48,153 bases of DNA from CAZSBB01 sp964605235 (GCA_964605235.1 CAZSBB010000047.1:1-48153); one strand, 5' to 3'; shown: positions 4,898 through 14,260, numbered from the stretch's first letter. Translations and numbers: made by a program. The notes: a model not told the origin generated them from the letters alone.

Positions 4898-6377
4898 GTC
4901 GGCGGGCGCGTTGTTCCAGTTCCGCCACGGCGGTCAGTTCGCCGGTTGCCGGGTGCGGGACGAGGCGGTTGTCCTGAATGTGCTGTTCCATGCGCTGGGC
5001 AGCGGTCACCACGGTGGAATGGCTGGTGCGCTTGAGGGCGGTCCCCAGTTCCGGAAAGCTCATGGTGGTCAGTTGCCGCGTCAGGCGCACCACCAATCCA
5101 CGGGCGAGCACCAGGTCGCGGTGGCGGCTGGCGCTGAGCACGCGTTTGGGTTCCATGCCCAGCAATTCGCAGACGGCGGCGAGAATCTGCTCGAAGCGCA
5201 CCGCCCGGCGTGGAGTGGGGCGCTGTTCGCTTTGTTCGAGCCGACTGACCAGCGCCGGGCCGATCACCAGCGGGCGCTGCGCTTCGGGCAGCAGATGCCA
5301 GAGCGCGTGCAGTTGGGTGAGCATGCCTTCGATGTCGCGCACGGAACCGAAGCACCGTGCCGCCAGCAGTTGCACCGCCGCTTCATTGAGCGGCAGGCCC
5401 CGGCGGGCGCCCAGTTCCTGGAACAGCTTCTGCCGGGTGGCGACATCCGGCGCGCTGATCTGCGCCACCATGCCGCGCACACACCGGCTGACGAGCGCTT
5501 CGCTGAATTGATTGATCGAACGTGGATGGCTGTCGCTCGCCAGCGCCACCCGCGCACCTTTGAGGTCCAGGGCGTCAAAGCAATGCAGAAACTCGCGCTG
5601 GGTCGCCTGCTTGTTGGCGATGAAATGCACATCATCGATCGCCAGCAGATGCAGCCGGCGGATGCGTTTGCGGAAGCTTTCGATGCGGTTCTCGCGCACG
5701 GAGGCGAGGAAGTCATTGGTGAACTGCTCGCCGGTGACGTAGAGCACCTGGGCGTCGGGCTGCTGGCGGGAAAGCTGGCGGCACAGGCCCTGAAGCAGAT
5801 GGGTCTTGCCCAGTCCGCAGCCGGCGTGGAGGAAGAGCGTGCGGCTGCCGGGCTGCTGATCGTCGATGAAGCTGCACGCCGCCTGGAAAGCCAGTTCGTT
5901 GCTGGGGCCGAGGATGAAGTCGTCGAGAGTGTGCCGCAGCGCCGGGCGGCGCAGCGCTGGCCGGGCGGAGGCGAAGCCGACGGCGCCGACGGGCGCGGAA
6001 TCGCTGGGCAATGCGGGGGCGGTGCGCGGGAGGATCGGCGCGGGCGTTGCGTCGGGCGCTGCCGTCGGCGCGGCGGGTTCATCGAGTGCCAGTTCGCCGG
6101 CGTCGGGGAACGCCTGGGGTTCGATCAACAACTCGAAGTCGATGGTTTCGCCCAGTTCACTGCTGGCGACGGCGCGCAGGTCCGCTTCCAACCCCCGGCC
6201 GATGCGATCGGCGACGAAGTGGTTCTTGACCTGCAGCTGCAATCGGCGTTGCCGATCATCAAACCGCAGGCGGGCGGCTCGGGGAAAGAACATCCGGTAG
6301 CGCCAGGGGCCCACCGATTGTTCCAGCCGATGTTCGATGCGTGCGCAGAGGACATCTGCCGAAGAGGTCGCGGTCAC
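4878..6377 (-). CDS. dnaA: chromosomal replication initiator DnaA
   Basis: DnaA binds DnaA boxes at oriC and melts the origin with ATP. The N-terminal domain (about 1-95) has the FFPRAARLRFDD pattern. A Pro/Ala-rich linker follows (about 100-145). The AAA+ domain has Walker A GCGLGKTHLL, Walker B LLAIDDVHFI, and sensor-type segments (SRCVRG). The C-terminal domain carries the HTH signature GTALKRTSHSTVVTAAQRM. Length (499 residues) is in the normal range. I chose GTG 6377, which has GGGAG about five bases upstream; TTG 6389 is the alternative. The 3' end is part of the adjacent tandem repeat. A possible promoter is TTGACG-N16-TAGATA just upstream on the minus strand. Confidence 0.95.
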   Translation of the reverse strand: MTATSSADVLCARIEHRLEQSVGPWRYRMFFPRAARLRFDDRQRRLQLQVKNHFVADRIGRGLEADLRAVASSELGETIDFELLIEPQAFPDAGELALDEPAAPTAAPDATPAPILPRTAPALPSDSAPVGAVGFASARPALRRPALRHTLDDFILGPSNELAFQAACSFIDDQQPGSRTLFLHAGCGLGKTHLLQGLCRQLSRQQPDAQVLYVTGEQFTNDFLASVRENRIESFRKRIRRLHLLAIDDVHFIANKQATQREFLHCFDALDLKGARVALASDSHPRSINQFSEALVSRCVRGMVAQISAPDVATRQKLFQELGARRGLPLNEAAVQLLAARCFGSVRDIEGMLTQLHALWHLLPEAQRPLVIGPALVSRLEQSEQRPTPRRAVRFEQILAAVCELLGMEPKRVLSASRHRDLVLARGLVVRLTRQLTTMSFPELGTALKRTSHSTVVTAAQRMEQHIQDNRLVPHPATGELTAVAELEQRARRLVVGSA

Positions 6378-6389
6378 GATCTCTCCCAA

Positions 6390-6880
6390 CCGTTATCTAT
6401 GGTCATGACGGCGAGCGTCAATGACGATGCGTGAAGATGAACCAGTCAAGCTCGCCGTCGAACTTGACCACGGATAGGGTCCATCCGGCTTCGACTCCCC
6501 GACGTTACCCGCACCCTTGCCATTGACGACCGTGATGTGTTGGTCGAGGTTGTTGCGTTTCCGCAGGCGCGTCCGTCCAAGCCGACGCAGCAGTCCTTTG
6601 CCACTGCAGCCCAAGATAAATAGCGCGCTGCCGACGAGCAACCGGGCTGGCGCTCATCACGCGCTAGCGCAGCAAAAACTATGCATTCATCAAGCACTTG
6701 GGCGCATAAAAAAAGTTGTCCACGCACGCATGTGGAAAGTGATGGGATATTGTGGACAACCACACGCCGCGCACCGTCATTCACGCGCGCTTCACCTGAG
6801 CTCAGCTGTGACTGCCGCTTCGCGCATACGTTATGATGCGCGACCTCAGGTCATCCCCTCGGCTACAGGAGGCCCGCGCG
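6390..6880. other. probable oriC / dnaA upstream region
   Basis: This 490 bp is gene-free. DnaA-box-like 9-mers cluster at 6716-6724 (TTGTCCACG), 6731-6739 (CTTTCCACA on the minus strand) and 6751-6759 (TTGTCCACA on the minus strand), beside an AT-rich run at 6673-6715. The cluster lies upstream of dnaA between divergent genes, the commonest place for an origin. I infer oriC; strand-skew analysis would be needed to confirm it. Confidence 0.55.
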
Positions 6881-7627
6881 ATGAGCGCCGCCAAACGCAT
6901 CACGGTTCGCAATCTCGACTACACCCACGACGGCGTCGCGCTGCAAGGCTGCTTCGCGGTGGACAGCGCCCAAACTGATGCGCCCGCGAAGAAACGTCCG
7001 GGGGTGCTGGTGGTGCATGAATGGTGGGGCTTGACGGATTATCCGCGGCAGCGCGTGCAACAGCTCGCCGAGTTGGGGTATGCCGCGTTCGCGCTGGACA
7101 TGTATGGCGTGGGCAAGACGACGCTCGACCACAAGCAGGCGGGCGTGCTGGCGACGCCGTTCTTCCAGAACCTGGCGCTGATGCGCGCCCGCGCCGCCGC
7201 CGGCCTGGCGGTGCTGCAACAGCAGCCGGAGGTGGACCCGACGCGCGTGGCGGCAATGGGTTACTGCTTCGGCGGCACGGTGTCGCTGCAACTGGCGTAC
7301 AGCGGCGCCGAGCTGCGCACCGCGGTGTGCATCCACGGCAACCCCATGCCGCCGGATGCGGAGGACCAGCGGCGGCTCAAGGCGTCCGTGCTGGTGCAGC
7401 ACGGCGCGGATGATCCGCTGGTGTCCGAGCAGACGCTCAGCCAACTGCAGGCGGCGCTGCGGCAGGCGAAAGCCGACTGGCAATTGCTGATCTACGGCCG
7501 GGCGGTGCATGCCTTCAGCAACCCCAAAGCCGACGGCAGTTGGAATCCGGGGGTGAAGTACCACCCGCAGACCGATTGCCGCGCGTGGGGCCATTTATGC
7601 CAGCATCTGGCGGAGCAACTGCGCTGA
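6881..7627 (+). CDS. dienelactone hydrolase family protein
   Basis: This 248-residue alpha/beta hydrolase is of the carboxymethylenebutenolidase type. The nucleophile elbow is GYCFGGT (Cys instead of Ser). The acid residue is in HGADDPLV, and the catalytic His is in GRAVHAFSNP. VVHEWWGL near residue 55 supplies the conserved EWWG motif of the family. No signal peptide is obvious. ATG 6881 has AGGAGG eight bases upstream (6865-6870). The next gene starts inside its 3' end or just after it, so the two may be co-transcribed. The true substrate is uncertain; members act on diverse esters and lactones. Confidence 0.9.
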   Translation: MSAAKRITVRNLDYTHDGVALQGCFAVDSAQTDAPAKKRPGVLVVHEWWGLTDYPRQRVQQLAELGYAAFALDMYGVGKTTLDHKQAGVLATPFFQNLALMRARAAAGLAVLQQQPEVDPTRVAAMGYCFGGTVSLQLAYSGAELRTAVCIHGNPMPPDAEDQRRLKASVLVQHGADDPLVSEQTLSQLQAALRQAKADWQLLIYGRAVHAFSNPKADGSWNPGVKYHPQTDCRAWGHLCQHLAEQLR

Positions 7628-8592
7628 ATGAAGCCCGCGCTGAGGTTGTTCCGCCGCTCCACCGCGTTTCTGATTCGTCCCCGGCTGCCGCGCCCAGTGT
7701 GCTGGCGGGGCACGCGGCCGCGCTGTTGTGCGCGGTGATCTGGTCCGCCAATTTCATGCTCATCAAGTACGCCCGCGCGGAAGTCAGCGCCACCACTTTG
7801 TGCGTGCTGCGCTACACCTTCGCCCTGGGCGCGGTGCTGCCGGTGTGGCTGTGGCGGCGTCCGAACCTGCGCGCGATCACGCGCAAGCAATGGCTGGTGC
7901 TGGCGCTGCTGGCGCTGCTGGTGCATCCGCTGTACCAATTGCTGCTGATGTTCGGCATCAAGGGCACGGGCAGCGGGCTGGTGGGTTTGCTGGTCGCCAC
8001 CCAGTCGCTGCATCTGAGCTGGCTGGCGCCGCTGATCCTGAGCGAGCGCATGACCGGCCGCGATGGGCTGGCGCTGCTGCTGGGCGGCATCGGGGTCACG
8101 CTGCCTTTGCTGGGACTCAATGACTGGTCGATGCAGAGCCTGATTTACCCGCTGGCGATACTCGCGGCCGGGGCGCTGGCGGGCTTGAACACCACCATTC
8201 CCCGGCGCATGCGGCATCACCTGGCCCCCACCGATCTGATGCTGGTGGTGATGACCCTGGCGATCGGGCTGACTATGTTCATGGCGACGCCCACCACCGT
8301 GCGCGCGGCGGTGAACGCCAGCGGCAAGACGCAGCTCATCGCGCTCTGGCTGGGCACCGGCGGCATGGTGCTGGCGCAGGCGCTGTGGTACCGCGCAGCT
8401 CGCGCGGTGCCCGCCGGGGCGCTGGCGGTGTACTTCTTCGTCATGATGAGCCTGTCCACCTTGTGGGGCGTGCTGCTGATGGATGAGCGCTTCACCTGGC
8501 GCGAAGGCAGTGGCATGGCGCTGGTGGTGGTGGCGCTGCTGATCAACAGTCCGCACGGGCGCGGCGGCAACGGCAACCCCCAGACAACGTGA
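7597..8592 (+). CDS. EamA/DMT-family permease
   Basis: This is a multi-pass membrane protein with about ten hydrophobic segments in two homologous halves, typical of drug/metabolite transporters. The first half is HAAALLCAVIWSANFMLIKYA and onward, and the second begins at IYPLAILAAGALAGLNTT. It likely exports or exchanges small metabolites at the inner membrane; substrate is unknown. The start is uncertain. ATG 7597 would overlap the hydrolase by 31 bases, while a GTG near 7699 would begin immediately before the first helix. The overlap suggests translational coupling with the preceding gene. Confidence 0.82.
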   Translation: MPASGGATALNEARAEVVPPLHRVSDSSPAAAPSVLAGHAAALLCAVIWSANFMLIKYARAEVSATTLCVLRYTFALGAVLPVWLWRRPNLRAITRKQWLVLALLALLVHPLYQLLLMFGIKGTGSGLVGLLVATQSLHLSWLAPLILSERMTGRDGLALLLGGIGVTLPLLGLNDWSMQSLIYPLAILAAGALAGLNTTIPRRMRHHLAPTDLMLVVMTLAIGLTMFMATPTTVRAAVNASGKTQLIALWLGTGGMVLAQALWYRAARAVPAGALAVYFFVMMSLSTLWGVLLMDERFTWREGSGMALVVVALLINSPHGRGGNGNPQTT

Positions 8593-8685
8593 AGTGAAAG
8601 GCGCTGCAGGGGCGCGGCGGACAACGTACAATCAGGTCCAGTATCCATTCCTCCGCCGAATGGGGCGTTTCGGAGTCCTCGCGCA

Positions 8686-10533
8686 ATGGCTGAAAGTGAA
8701 GTCGCCTCTTCCCGCATTCCGCGACCCAACCGCCAGGGCGCGCCCGGCCGACGCGGCGCGCCCCTGCTGATCGAAATCGCCTGGGAAGCCTGCAACAAGA
8801 TGGGCGGCATCTACACCGTCCTGCGCTCCAAAGTGCCCAGCATGGTCGAGCACTGGGGCAACCGCTATCTGCTGATCGGTCCGGCGGTCGAATCCATGAT
8901 GGCGGTGGAGTTCGAGGAAGCGCCGCTGACGGGCGGGGTCGGGCAGATCGTCAAGCAGATGCGCGACCAGGGCATCGGGGCCCACTACGGACGCTGGCTG
9001 GTCACCGGCCGGCCCCATGTGGTGCTGATCAACTACCGTGATCTGCTGCCCCGGCTGGCGGAAGTCAAGTACCGCCTGTGGGAACACCATGACATTTCCT
9101 CGCCGGCCCATGATGAGTTGATCGACAACTGCATCGCCTTTGGCGAAGGCGTGCATCAGTTCCTGAGCCTGCTGGGCCGCCGCGAGGCCCCGCGCCGGCC
9201 GCTGGTGGCGCACTTCCATGAATGGATGGCGGGCGTGGCGGTGCCGATGCTGCGCCACGAACGCTGGCCGGGCGCCTGCGTGTTCACCACCCACGCCACC
9301 CTGCTGGGGCGTTACCTGGCGATGAATGACGAAGGCTTTTACGAGCACCTGCCGCATTACGCGCCGCTGCTCGAAGCCCGCAAGTTTCAGGTGGAGCCGC
9401 AGTTTCGCCTGGAGCGTGCCGCCGCGCATGGGGCGCATGTCTTCACCACGGTTTCCGACGTCACCGCCGAGGAATGCCAGCATCTGCTGGGCCGCAAGCC
9501 GGACCTGGTGCTGCCCAACGGCTTGAACATTCAACGCTTCGCCGCCATCCATGAGTTCCAGAATCTGCATCGCCAGTTCAAGGCGCAGATTCATGAATTC
9601 ACCATGGGGCATTTCTTCCCCAGCTACAGCTGGGACCTCGACAAAACGCTCTACTTCTTCACCTCCGGCCGGTATGAGTACAAAAACAAGGGCATGGACC
9701 TGACCATCGAAAGTCTCGCCCGGCTCAACTGGCGCATGAAGCAGGCGGGCAGCGACGTCAAGGTGGTGGCGTTCATCATCACCAAGAAGCCGTTCAAATC
9801 CATCAATGTGCAGGCGCTGTCCACCAACGCCCTGCTCAAGGAACTGCACACCGTCACCGAGCAGATCAAGAACCAGTTCGGCGAAGCGCTCTTCCATGCC
9901 GCCGCCGCCGGGCGCGTGCCCGACTTCAACTCCCTGATCGAGGAATACTGGCGCCTGCGCTTGCGGCGCACCCTGCAGGCGTGGCGCCGCAGCGACATGC
10001 CCGTGATCGTCACCCATGACCTGTGGGACGACGCCAAGGACGAAGTGCTCAACCAATTGCGCGGCTGCCAACTCTGGAACCAGCCGGACAACCCGGTCAA
10101 AATCGTCTATCACCCCGACTTCGTCAGCCCGACCAATCCGCTCTTCGGCATGGAGTACGACGACTTCGTGCGCGGCTGCCACCTGGGCATTTTCCCCAGC
10201 TACTACGAACCGTGGGGCTACACCCCGCTCGAGTGCATCGCCCTGGGCGTGCCGGCGGTCACCAGCGATCTGGCGGGTTTCGGCTCCTACCTGATGCAGA
10301 CTTTCCCCGATCATGCGGACAAAGGCATGCAGGTGGTTCGACGCCGGCATGTGAGCTGGGACCAGGCGACCGAAGACCTGGCGAATCATCTGTTCCGCTT
10401 CACGCAGACCAGCCGGCGCGAGCGTGTGAACCTGCGCAGCCAAGTCGAACAGTTCGCCCAGCATTTCGACTGGAAACAGTTGGCGGAGTACTACCACCTG
10501 GCGCATCAGATGGCGCTCGATCGGATCGGTTGA
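8686..10533 (+). CDS. glycogen synthase, eukaryotic type (GT3)
   Basis: This 615-residue protein transfers glucose from a nucleotide sugar (UDP-glucose in characterised GT3 enzymes) to the non-reducing end of glycogen. The N-terminal Rossmann half opens with EIAWEACNKMGGIYTVLRSK, matching the GYS signature EVAWEVxNKVGGIYTVLxSK. HFHEWMAG, FTTHATLLGRYL and VLPNGLN are further conserved blocks. The C-terminal half has FPSYYEPWGYTPLECIALG followed by GVPAVTSDLAGFG, with the two Glu of E-PWGYTP-x-E. The enzyme belongs to the animal/fungal family, not to bacterial GlgA (GT5). It stands alone here with no branching or debranching gene beside it. Confidence 0.93.
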   Translation: MAESEVASSRIPRPNRQGAPGRRGAPLLIEIAWEACNKMGGIYTVLRSKVPSMVEHWGNRYLLIGPAVESMMAVEFEEAPLTGGVGQIVKQMRDQGIGAHYGRWLVTGRPHVVLINYRDLLPRLAEVKYRLWEHHDISSPAHDELIDNCIAFGEGVHQFLSLLGRREAPRRPLVAHFHEWMAGVAVPMLRHERWPGACVFTTHATLLGRYLAMNDEGFYEHLPHYAPLLEARKFQVEPQFRLERAAAHGAHVFTTVSDVTAEECQHLLGRKPDLVLPNGLNIQRFAAIHEFQNLHRQFKAQIHEFTMGHFFPSYSWDLDKTLYFFTSGRYEYKNKGMDLTIESLARLNWRMKQAGSDVKVVAFIITKKPFKSINVQALSTNALLKELHTVTEQIKNQFGEALFHAAAAGRVPDFNSLIEEYWRLRLRRTLQAWRRSDMPVIVTHDLWDDAKDEVLNQLRGCQLWNQPDNPVKIVYHPDFVSPTNPLFGMEYDDFVRGCHLGIFPSYYEPWGYTPLECIALGVPAVTSDLAGFGSYLMQTFPDHADKGMQVVRRRHVSWDQATEDLANHLFRFTQTSRRERVNLRSQVEQFAQHFDWKQLAEYYHLAHQMALDRIG

Positions 10534-10592
10534 CTTAACCCGCAACCGCTGGCTTTCATGCTCCCTCCCCGCCTGTGGACTGGATCGGCGTC

Positions 10593-13370
10593 ATGCCCGC
10601 GCCCTGCATTCATGTGATCGCCCCGGCAGCCTTGGCGTCCGACCTGGAACAAGCCGCCGCCGAACTGGGCTTGGACCTGCAAACCACGCTGCTGTCCCCT
10701 GCCGATGCGCCTGACGCGGCAGCGCTGCACGCGCGTTTACAACAGGCGATCGACACTGCCTCCACCGGCGGCAGCACCAGCCAGATTGTGCTGCTGTTCG
10801 GCATGGCGCAGCAGGCGACGCTGGACCTGCGCGCCCGGCATGTGCCGCTGACGCTGCCCCGCCTGCATGCCGACCTCGCTGCGTTTCTGGCGGCCGATCC
10901 TGAACCGCACAGCGCTGACCGCCCTGAATCCACCCCTGCCGCACCCACGCAACTCACCGCCCCGGAGGCCGCCGACGCCCCCGCGCTGACTGCGTTTCTG
11001 CAGGACTGGGAACGCTACTACCAGCGCACCGCGTACCTGCACGCCGTCACGCCCGAGCAGCGCCAGCAGGCCCAAATTGCCGCGGAACTCGCTGCGAAAT
11101 ATGGCTGGCAGCGCGCGACGACTTCCACCTGTCATCCGCAGTTGCGCAAGCTGATCACCGCGCTGCGCTCCGACCATGATGTGCTGTGCGTGCCGCCGCA
11201 TCATGTGACGCGCCTGCATCCTGACCACCCCGGGTTGCAGGCGGTGCCGGTGTGGCGGCTTGATCCACATGATGCCGCGGCGCAGGATCAGGTCATTGAA
11301 TTCGGTTTGGCAGATGCGACTGACGATGCAACGATGCCAGCTACCGGGGAAACTTCCGGGGGAACTTCCGGGGGATCTTCCGGGGGCGCGCGGCTGGGGC
11401 TGGGCATTGACGCCGGCGGCACGTACACCGATGTCGTGCTGTATGACTTCGCCCAAGATCGCGTGGTGCAGAAAGCCAAAGCCCTGACCACCAAGTGGGA
11501 TTACACCATCGGCATCGCCGCCGCGTTGGATCAACTCGATGCAGCGCGACTGCGCCAGGTCGATCTGGTCTCCGTCTCGACCACCCTGGCGACCAATGCC
11601 GTCGTGGAAGGACGCGGGCAGAAGGTCGCGCTGTTCATCATGCCGCCCTATGGCTTGTTCGCCCCCAGCGACATCCCCCACCGCCCCCTCGCCATCGTGC
11701 AAGGCCAACTGGAAATTGATGGCACCGTGCGTGCCCCGGTGAATCCCGAGGAAATCCGTCGCCTCGCCCGGCAGATGGTCGAGCGCGAACAGGTCGGCGC
11801 CTTTGCCGTCACCGGCTACGCCAGCCACGTCAATCCTGAACATGAGATCGAAATCCGTCAGCTTCTGGAAACGGAAACCGGCCTGCCGGTCACCTGTGGG
11901 CATGATGTGTCCGAAGGACTCGACTATCGCATCCGCGCCCAGACGGCTGCGCTCAACGGCCGGATCATTCCCATCCTGATCGCCTTCCTGCGTGAAGCAA
12001 CCGACTGCCTGCATGCCCGCGGCATCACGGCGCCGCTGATGATCGTGCGCAGCGATGGCTCACTCATGAGCGTCGAAACCGCCCGGCAGCGCCCGATTGA
12101 AACCATCCTCTCCGGCCCGGCCGCCAGCGTTGCCGGGGCGCGCCATCTGACGCAAGCGCCCAACGCCATCGTCATCGACATCGGCGGCACCACCACCGAC
12201 ACCGCGCTTATCCGCAACGGCGTTGTGCGCACCGCCAAGCATGGCGCCAACGTCGGCGGCCGGCAAACCCACGTGCAGGCGCTCGACATGCGCACCTGCG
12301 GCCTGGGCGGCGACAGCCTCATCACCAGCAGCGACGGCAAGCTGCGCATCGGCCCGCGCCGGGTTCATCCCATCGCCTGGCTGGGCGCGCAGCAGGTCAA
12401 CCTTGAGCCCTGCTTCCAGTGGATTGAAACCCACCTGGAACGCTATGCCGTGCTGCCGGAGCTGATGGACCTGTACCTGCTCAACCCGCACGCCCGCACC
12501 AGCGCGCTCAGCCCGCACGAACAGCGCATCGTCGCCGCCCTCGCCCACCGGCCATACACCGGCCACGAGCTGTCCAAAGCGGTGCTCGAACACTGGTGGG
12601 AAAACCTGGACCTCGAACGCCTCGACGGCCAGCACCTGGTGCTGCGCTGCGGCCTGACGCCCACCGATCTGCTGCACGCCGCCGGCCAGTTCACCCGCTG
12701 GGACACCGCCGCCGCCACGCGCCTGCTCAACCTGATGAGCCAGGCCCTGGACACCACCCCCCAGCGTTTGATCGAACAGGTGCAGACGCATTTCGTGCAT
12801 CGGCTGGCGCTCGAAGCGCTCAAGAAACAGCTTGATGAACAAACCCCCGCCGATGCGTTGGAAACCACCGCCATCGGCCGCACGTTGCTGGACAACTGGC
12901 TCCATGAGCGCGCCACGGGTTATCAGGTGCGCATCGCGCTGGATCAGCCGCTGATCGGCATTGGCGCGCCGGTGGCGCACTACCTGCCCGCAGCGGCGAA
13001 GCTGCTGCAGACCCAGGCCCTCATTCCCGAGCATGCCGACGTCGCCAATGCGCTCGGGGCGATCACCAGCTCGGTGGTGATACGCCGGCAGGTGGAAATC
13101 TGTCCCGACATGCTGGGACGCTACGGCGTATATGGCATGCCGCAGGCGCCGACCTTTGGTGAGCTGCATCACGCCCGCGCGGCCGCCATCGCCTACCTGC
13201 GGGATTATGTCAGCAGCGCGGCGCAGGCGGCAGGCACGCGCCACGGGCGCATGCAATTTGTGGTGCATGACAAAGTCGCCCCGCTGGCGGATGGGGTGCA
13301 GGTGTTCATCGCCCAGTCCATCGAAGCGCGGCTGACCGGCCGGCCGGAGCTGTCGCCGCCGGTGAAGTAA
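10593..13370 (+). CDS. DUF1638-like domain fused to hydantoinase/oxoprolinase (HyuA-type) domain
   Basis: This is a 925-residue protein in two parts. Residues 1 to about 240 resemble DUF1638: IVLLFGMAQ, LRARHVPLTLPRLHAD, then LQDWERYYQRTAYL and a C-terminal VPxxH segment. A short linker rich in Thr, Ser and Gly follows (TSGGTSGGSSGG). From about residue 268 begins a hydantoinase A/oxoprolinase domain with the actin-like ATPase phosphate loops GIDAGGTYTDVVLYD and VIDIGGTTTDTALI, plus LSGPAASVAGA. Members of the second family use ATP to open cyclic amides. Separate DUF1638 and HyuA-like genes are, as I recall, found near corrinoid methyltransferase systems. The fusion suggests the two act together. 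The start is uncertain (GTG 10575 is also possible). No HyuB partner is adjacent. Confidence 0.8.
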   Translation: MPAPCIHVIAPAALASDLEQAAAELGLDLQTTLLSPADAPDAAALHARLQQAIDTASTGGSTSQIVLLFGMAQQATLDLRARHVPLTLPRLHADLAAFLAADPEPHSADRPESTPAAPTQLTAPEAADAPALTAFLQDWERYYQRTAYLHAVTPEQRQQAQIAAELAAKYGWQRATTSTCHPQLRKLITALRSDHDVLCVPPHHVTRLHPDHPGLQAVPVWRLDPHDAAAQDQVIEFGLADATDDATMPATGETSGGTSGGSSGGARLGLGIDAGGTYTDVVLYDFAQDRVVQKAKALTTKWDYTIGIAAALDQLDAARLRQVDLVSVSTTLATNAVVEGRGQKVALFIMPPYGLFAPSDIPHRPLAIVQGQLEIDGTVRAPVNPEEIRRLARQMVEREQVGAFAVTGYASHVNPEHEIEIRQLLETETGLPVTCGHDVSEGLDYRIRAQTAALNGRIIPILIAFLREATDCLHARGITAPLMIVRSDGSLMSVETARQRPIETILSGPAASVAGARHLTQAPNAIVIDIGGTTTDTALIRNGVVRTAKHGANVGGRQTHVQALDMRTCGLGGDSLITSSDGKLRIGPRRVHPIAWLGAQQVNLEPCFQWIETHLERYAVLPELMDLYLLNPHARTSALSPHEQRIVAALAHRPYTGHELSKAVLEHWWENLDLERLDGQHLVLRCGLTPTDLLHAAGQFTRWDTAAATRLLNLMSQALDTTPQRLIEQVQTHFVHRLALEALKKQLDEQTPADALETTAIGRTLLDNWLHERATGYQVRIALDQPLIGIGAPVAHYLPAAAKLLQTQALIPEHADVANALGAITSSVVIRRQVEICPDMLGRYGVYGMPQAPTFGELHHARAAAIAYLRDYVSSAAQAAGTRHGRMQFVVHDKVAPLADGVQVFIAQSIEARLTGRPELSPPVK

Positions 13371-13385
13371 CCGTTCCCCGCGCAC

Positions 13386-13754
13386 TCAGGCGGCTTTCGC
13401 GCCCAGCGTTTCGTGGATGCGCTCGCTGAGCATTTCCGGGGTGAACGGCTTGACGACGTAATTGTTCACGCCGGCTTTGATCGCTTCGATCACGCGCGAT
13501 TTCTCCGCCTCGGTGGTGACCATGATGATCGGCACCTGGGTGCCGTCCTTGCGCACGGTCTTGAGGAACGTCAGGCCGTCCATGTTGGGCATGTTCCAGT
13601 CCAGCAGGATCAAATCCGGCAAGACGGCTTTGAACTTGCTGAGCGCGTCGATGCCATCGCCGGCTTCCACGATGTCGGTATGGCCCAGTTGAGCGAGGAT
13701 GCCCTTCTGGATGTTGCGCATGGTGCGGGAATCGTCAACAAGCATGATCTTCAT
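13386..13754 (-). CDS. cheY: chemotaxis response regulator CheY
   Basis: This 122-residue single receiver domain is phosphorylated by CheA and signals to the flagellar motor. The acidic pocket is in MLVDDS, the phospho-accepting Asp is in LILLDWNMP, the switch Thr is in IIMVTTEA, and the Lys is in VVKPF. ATG 13754 (MKIMLVDDS) begins exactly where the domain begins; upstream codons in this frame lie in cheX. It is the last gene of the minus-strand chemotaxis series. Confidence 0.93.
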   Translation of the reverse strand: MKIMLVDDSRTMRNIQKGILAQLGHTDIVEAGDGIDALSKFKAVLPDLILLDWNMPNMDGLTFLKTVRKDGTQVPIIMVTTEAEKSRVIEAIKAGVNNYVVKPFTPEMLSERIHETLGAKAA

Positions 13755-13771
13755 GGTGATGTACTCTCCGA

Positions 13772-14260
13772 TTACGCCTGTCGCGGCGTCTTGAGGATCA
13801 GGTGCGCCCAGAAGTCGCCGCAGTCGCACACGCAGGGCATGGTCCAGGCGATCTGCGTGGCGCTGTTGAGCCATTGGTGCTGCGCGCCGACGAACACCGA
13901 CGGACAACTCAGCATGGCGTGCCGTTGACCGAACTGGGCTTTGGCATTGCCCGCGACAATGTTGACCAGTTCGCCCAGCGCGTCGGCGAAGTCCGCCGAG
14001 TCAGGCAGCACTTCCGCGCCGGCGAGCAGGCTGGCGATGCGCGTGGCGGTCTCCCGGTCCAGGCTCAGCGCCACCGCGCCCACCACGTCGCCGCTGAGTC
14101 CCACCAGACAGGTGACATCCGCCTGCTGATGCGCTTCAATCGGCTGCGGCGGCTCCACCTGCACCGGCATCTGCAGCATCATGGGAATCACCTGCACCAG
14201 GCTGTTGGCGATGGCGTCCAGCAGCGGGCGCGGGTCCTGAATGGTCGGGGTTTCCAGCAT
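13772..14260 (-). CDS. cheX: CheX-type CheY-P phosphatase
   Basis: This 162-residue member of the CheC/CheX/FliY family dephosphorylates CheY-P. The catalytic E-x-x-N pattern is seen in ELVNIVAGNAKAQF (residues about 105-118). Only one such motif is present, as in CheX; CheC has two. VGLSGDVVGAVALSLDRETA is the conserved beta-hairpin. ATG 14260 has AAGGGAG seven bases upstream. It lies 17 bp before cheY, an ideal place for a regulator of the CheY signal. Confidence 0.88.
   Translation of the reverse strand: MLETPTIQDPRPLLDAIANSLVQVIPMMLQMPVQVEPPQPIEAHQQADVTCLVGLSGDVVGAVALSLDRETATRIASLLAGAEVLPDSADFADALGELVNIVAGNAKAQFGQRHAMLSCPSVFVGAQHQWLNSATQIAWTMPCVCDCGDFWAHLILKTPRQA

Noticed and set aside
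4815..6434. 539-codon plus-strand frame opposite dnaA
   Set aside because: It is a shadow of dnaA; the minus-strand frame carries every DnaA motif.
8632..10545. Long minus-strand frame opposite the glycogen synthase
   Set aside because: No recognisable protein features; the plus-strand frame is an unmistakable GT3 enzyme.
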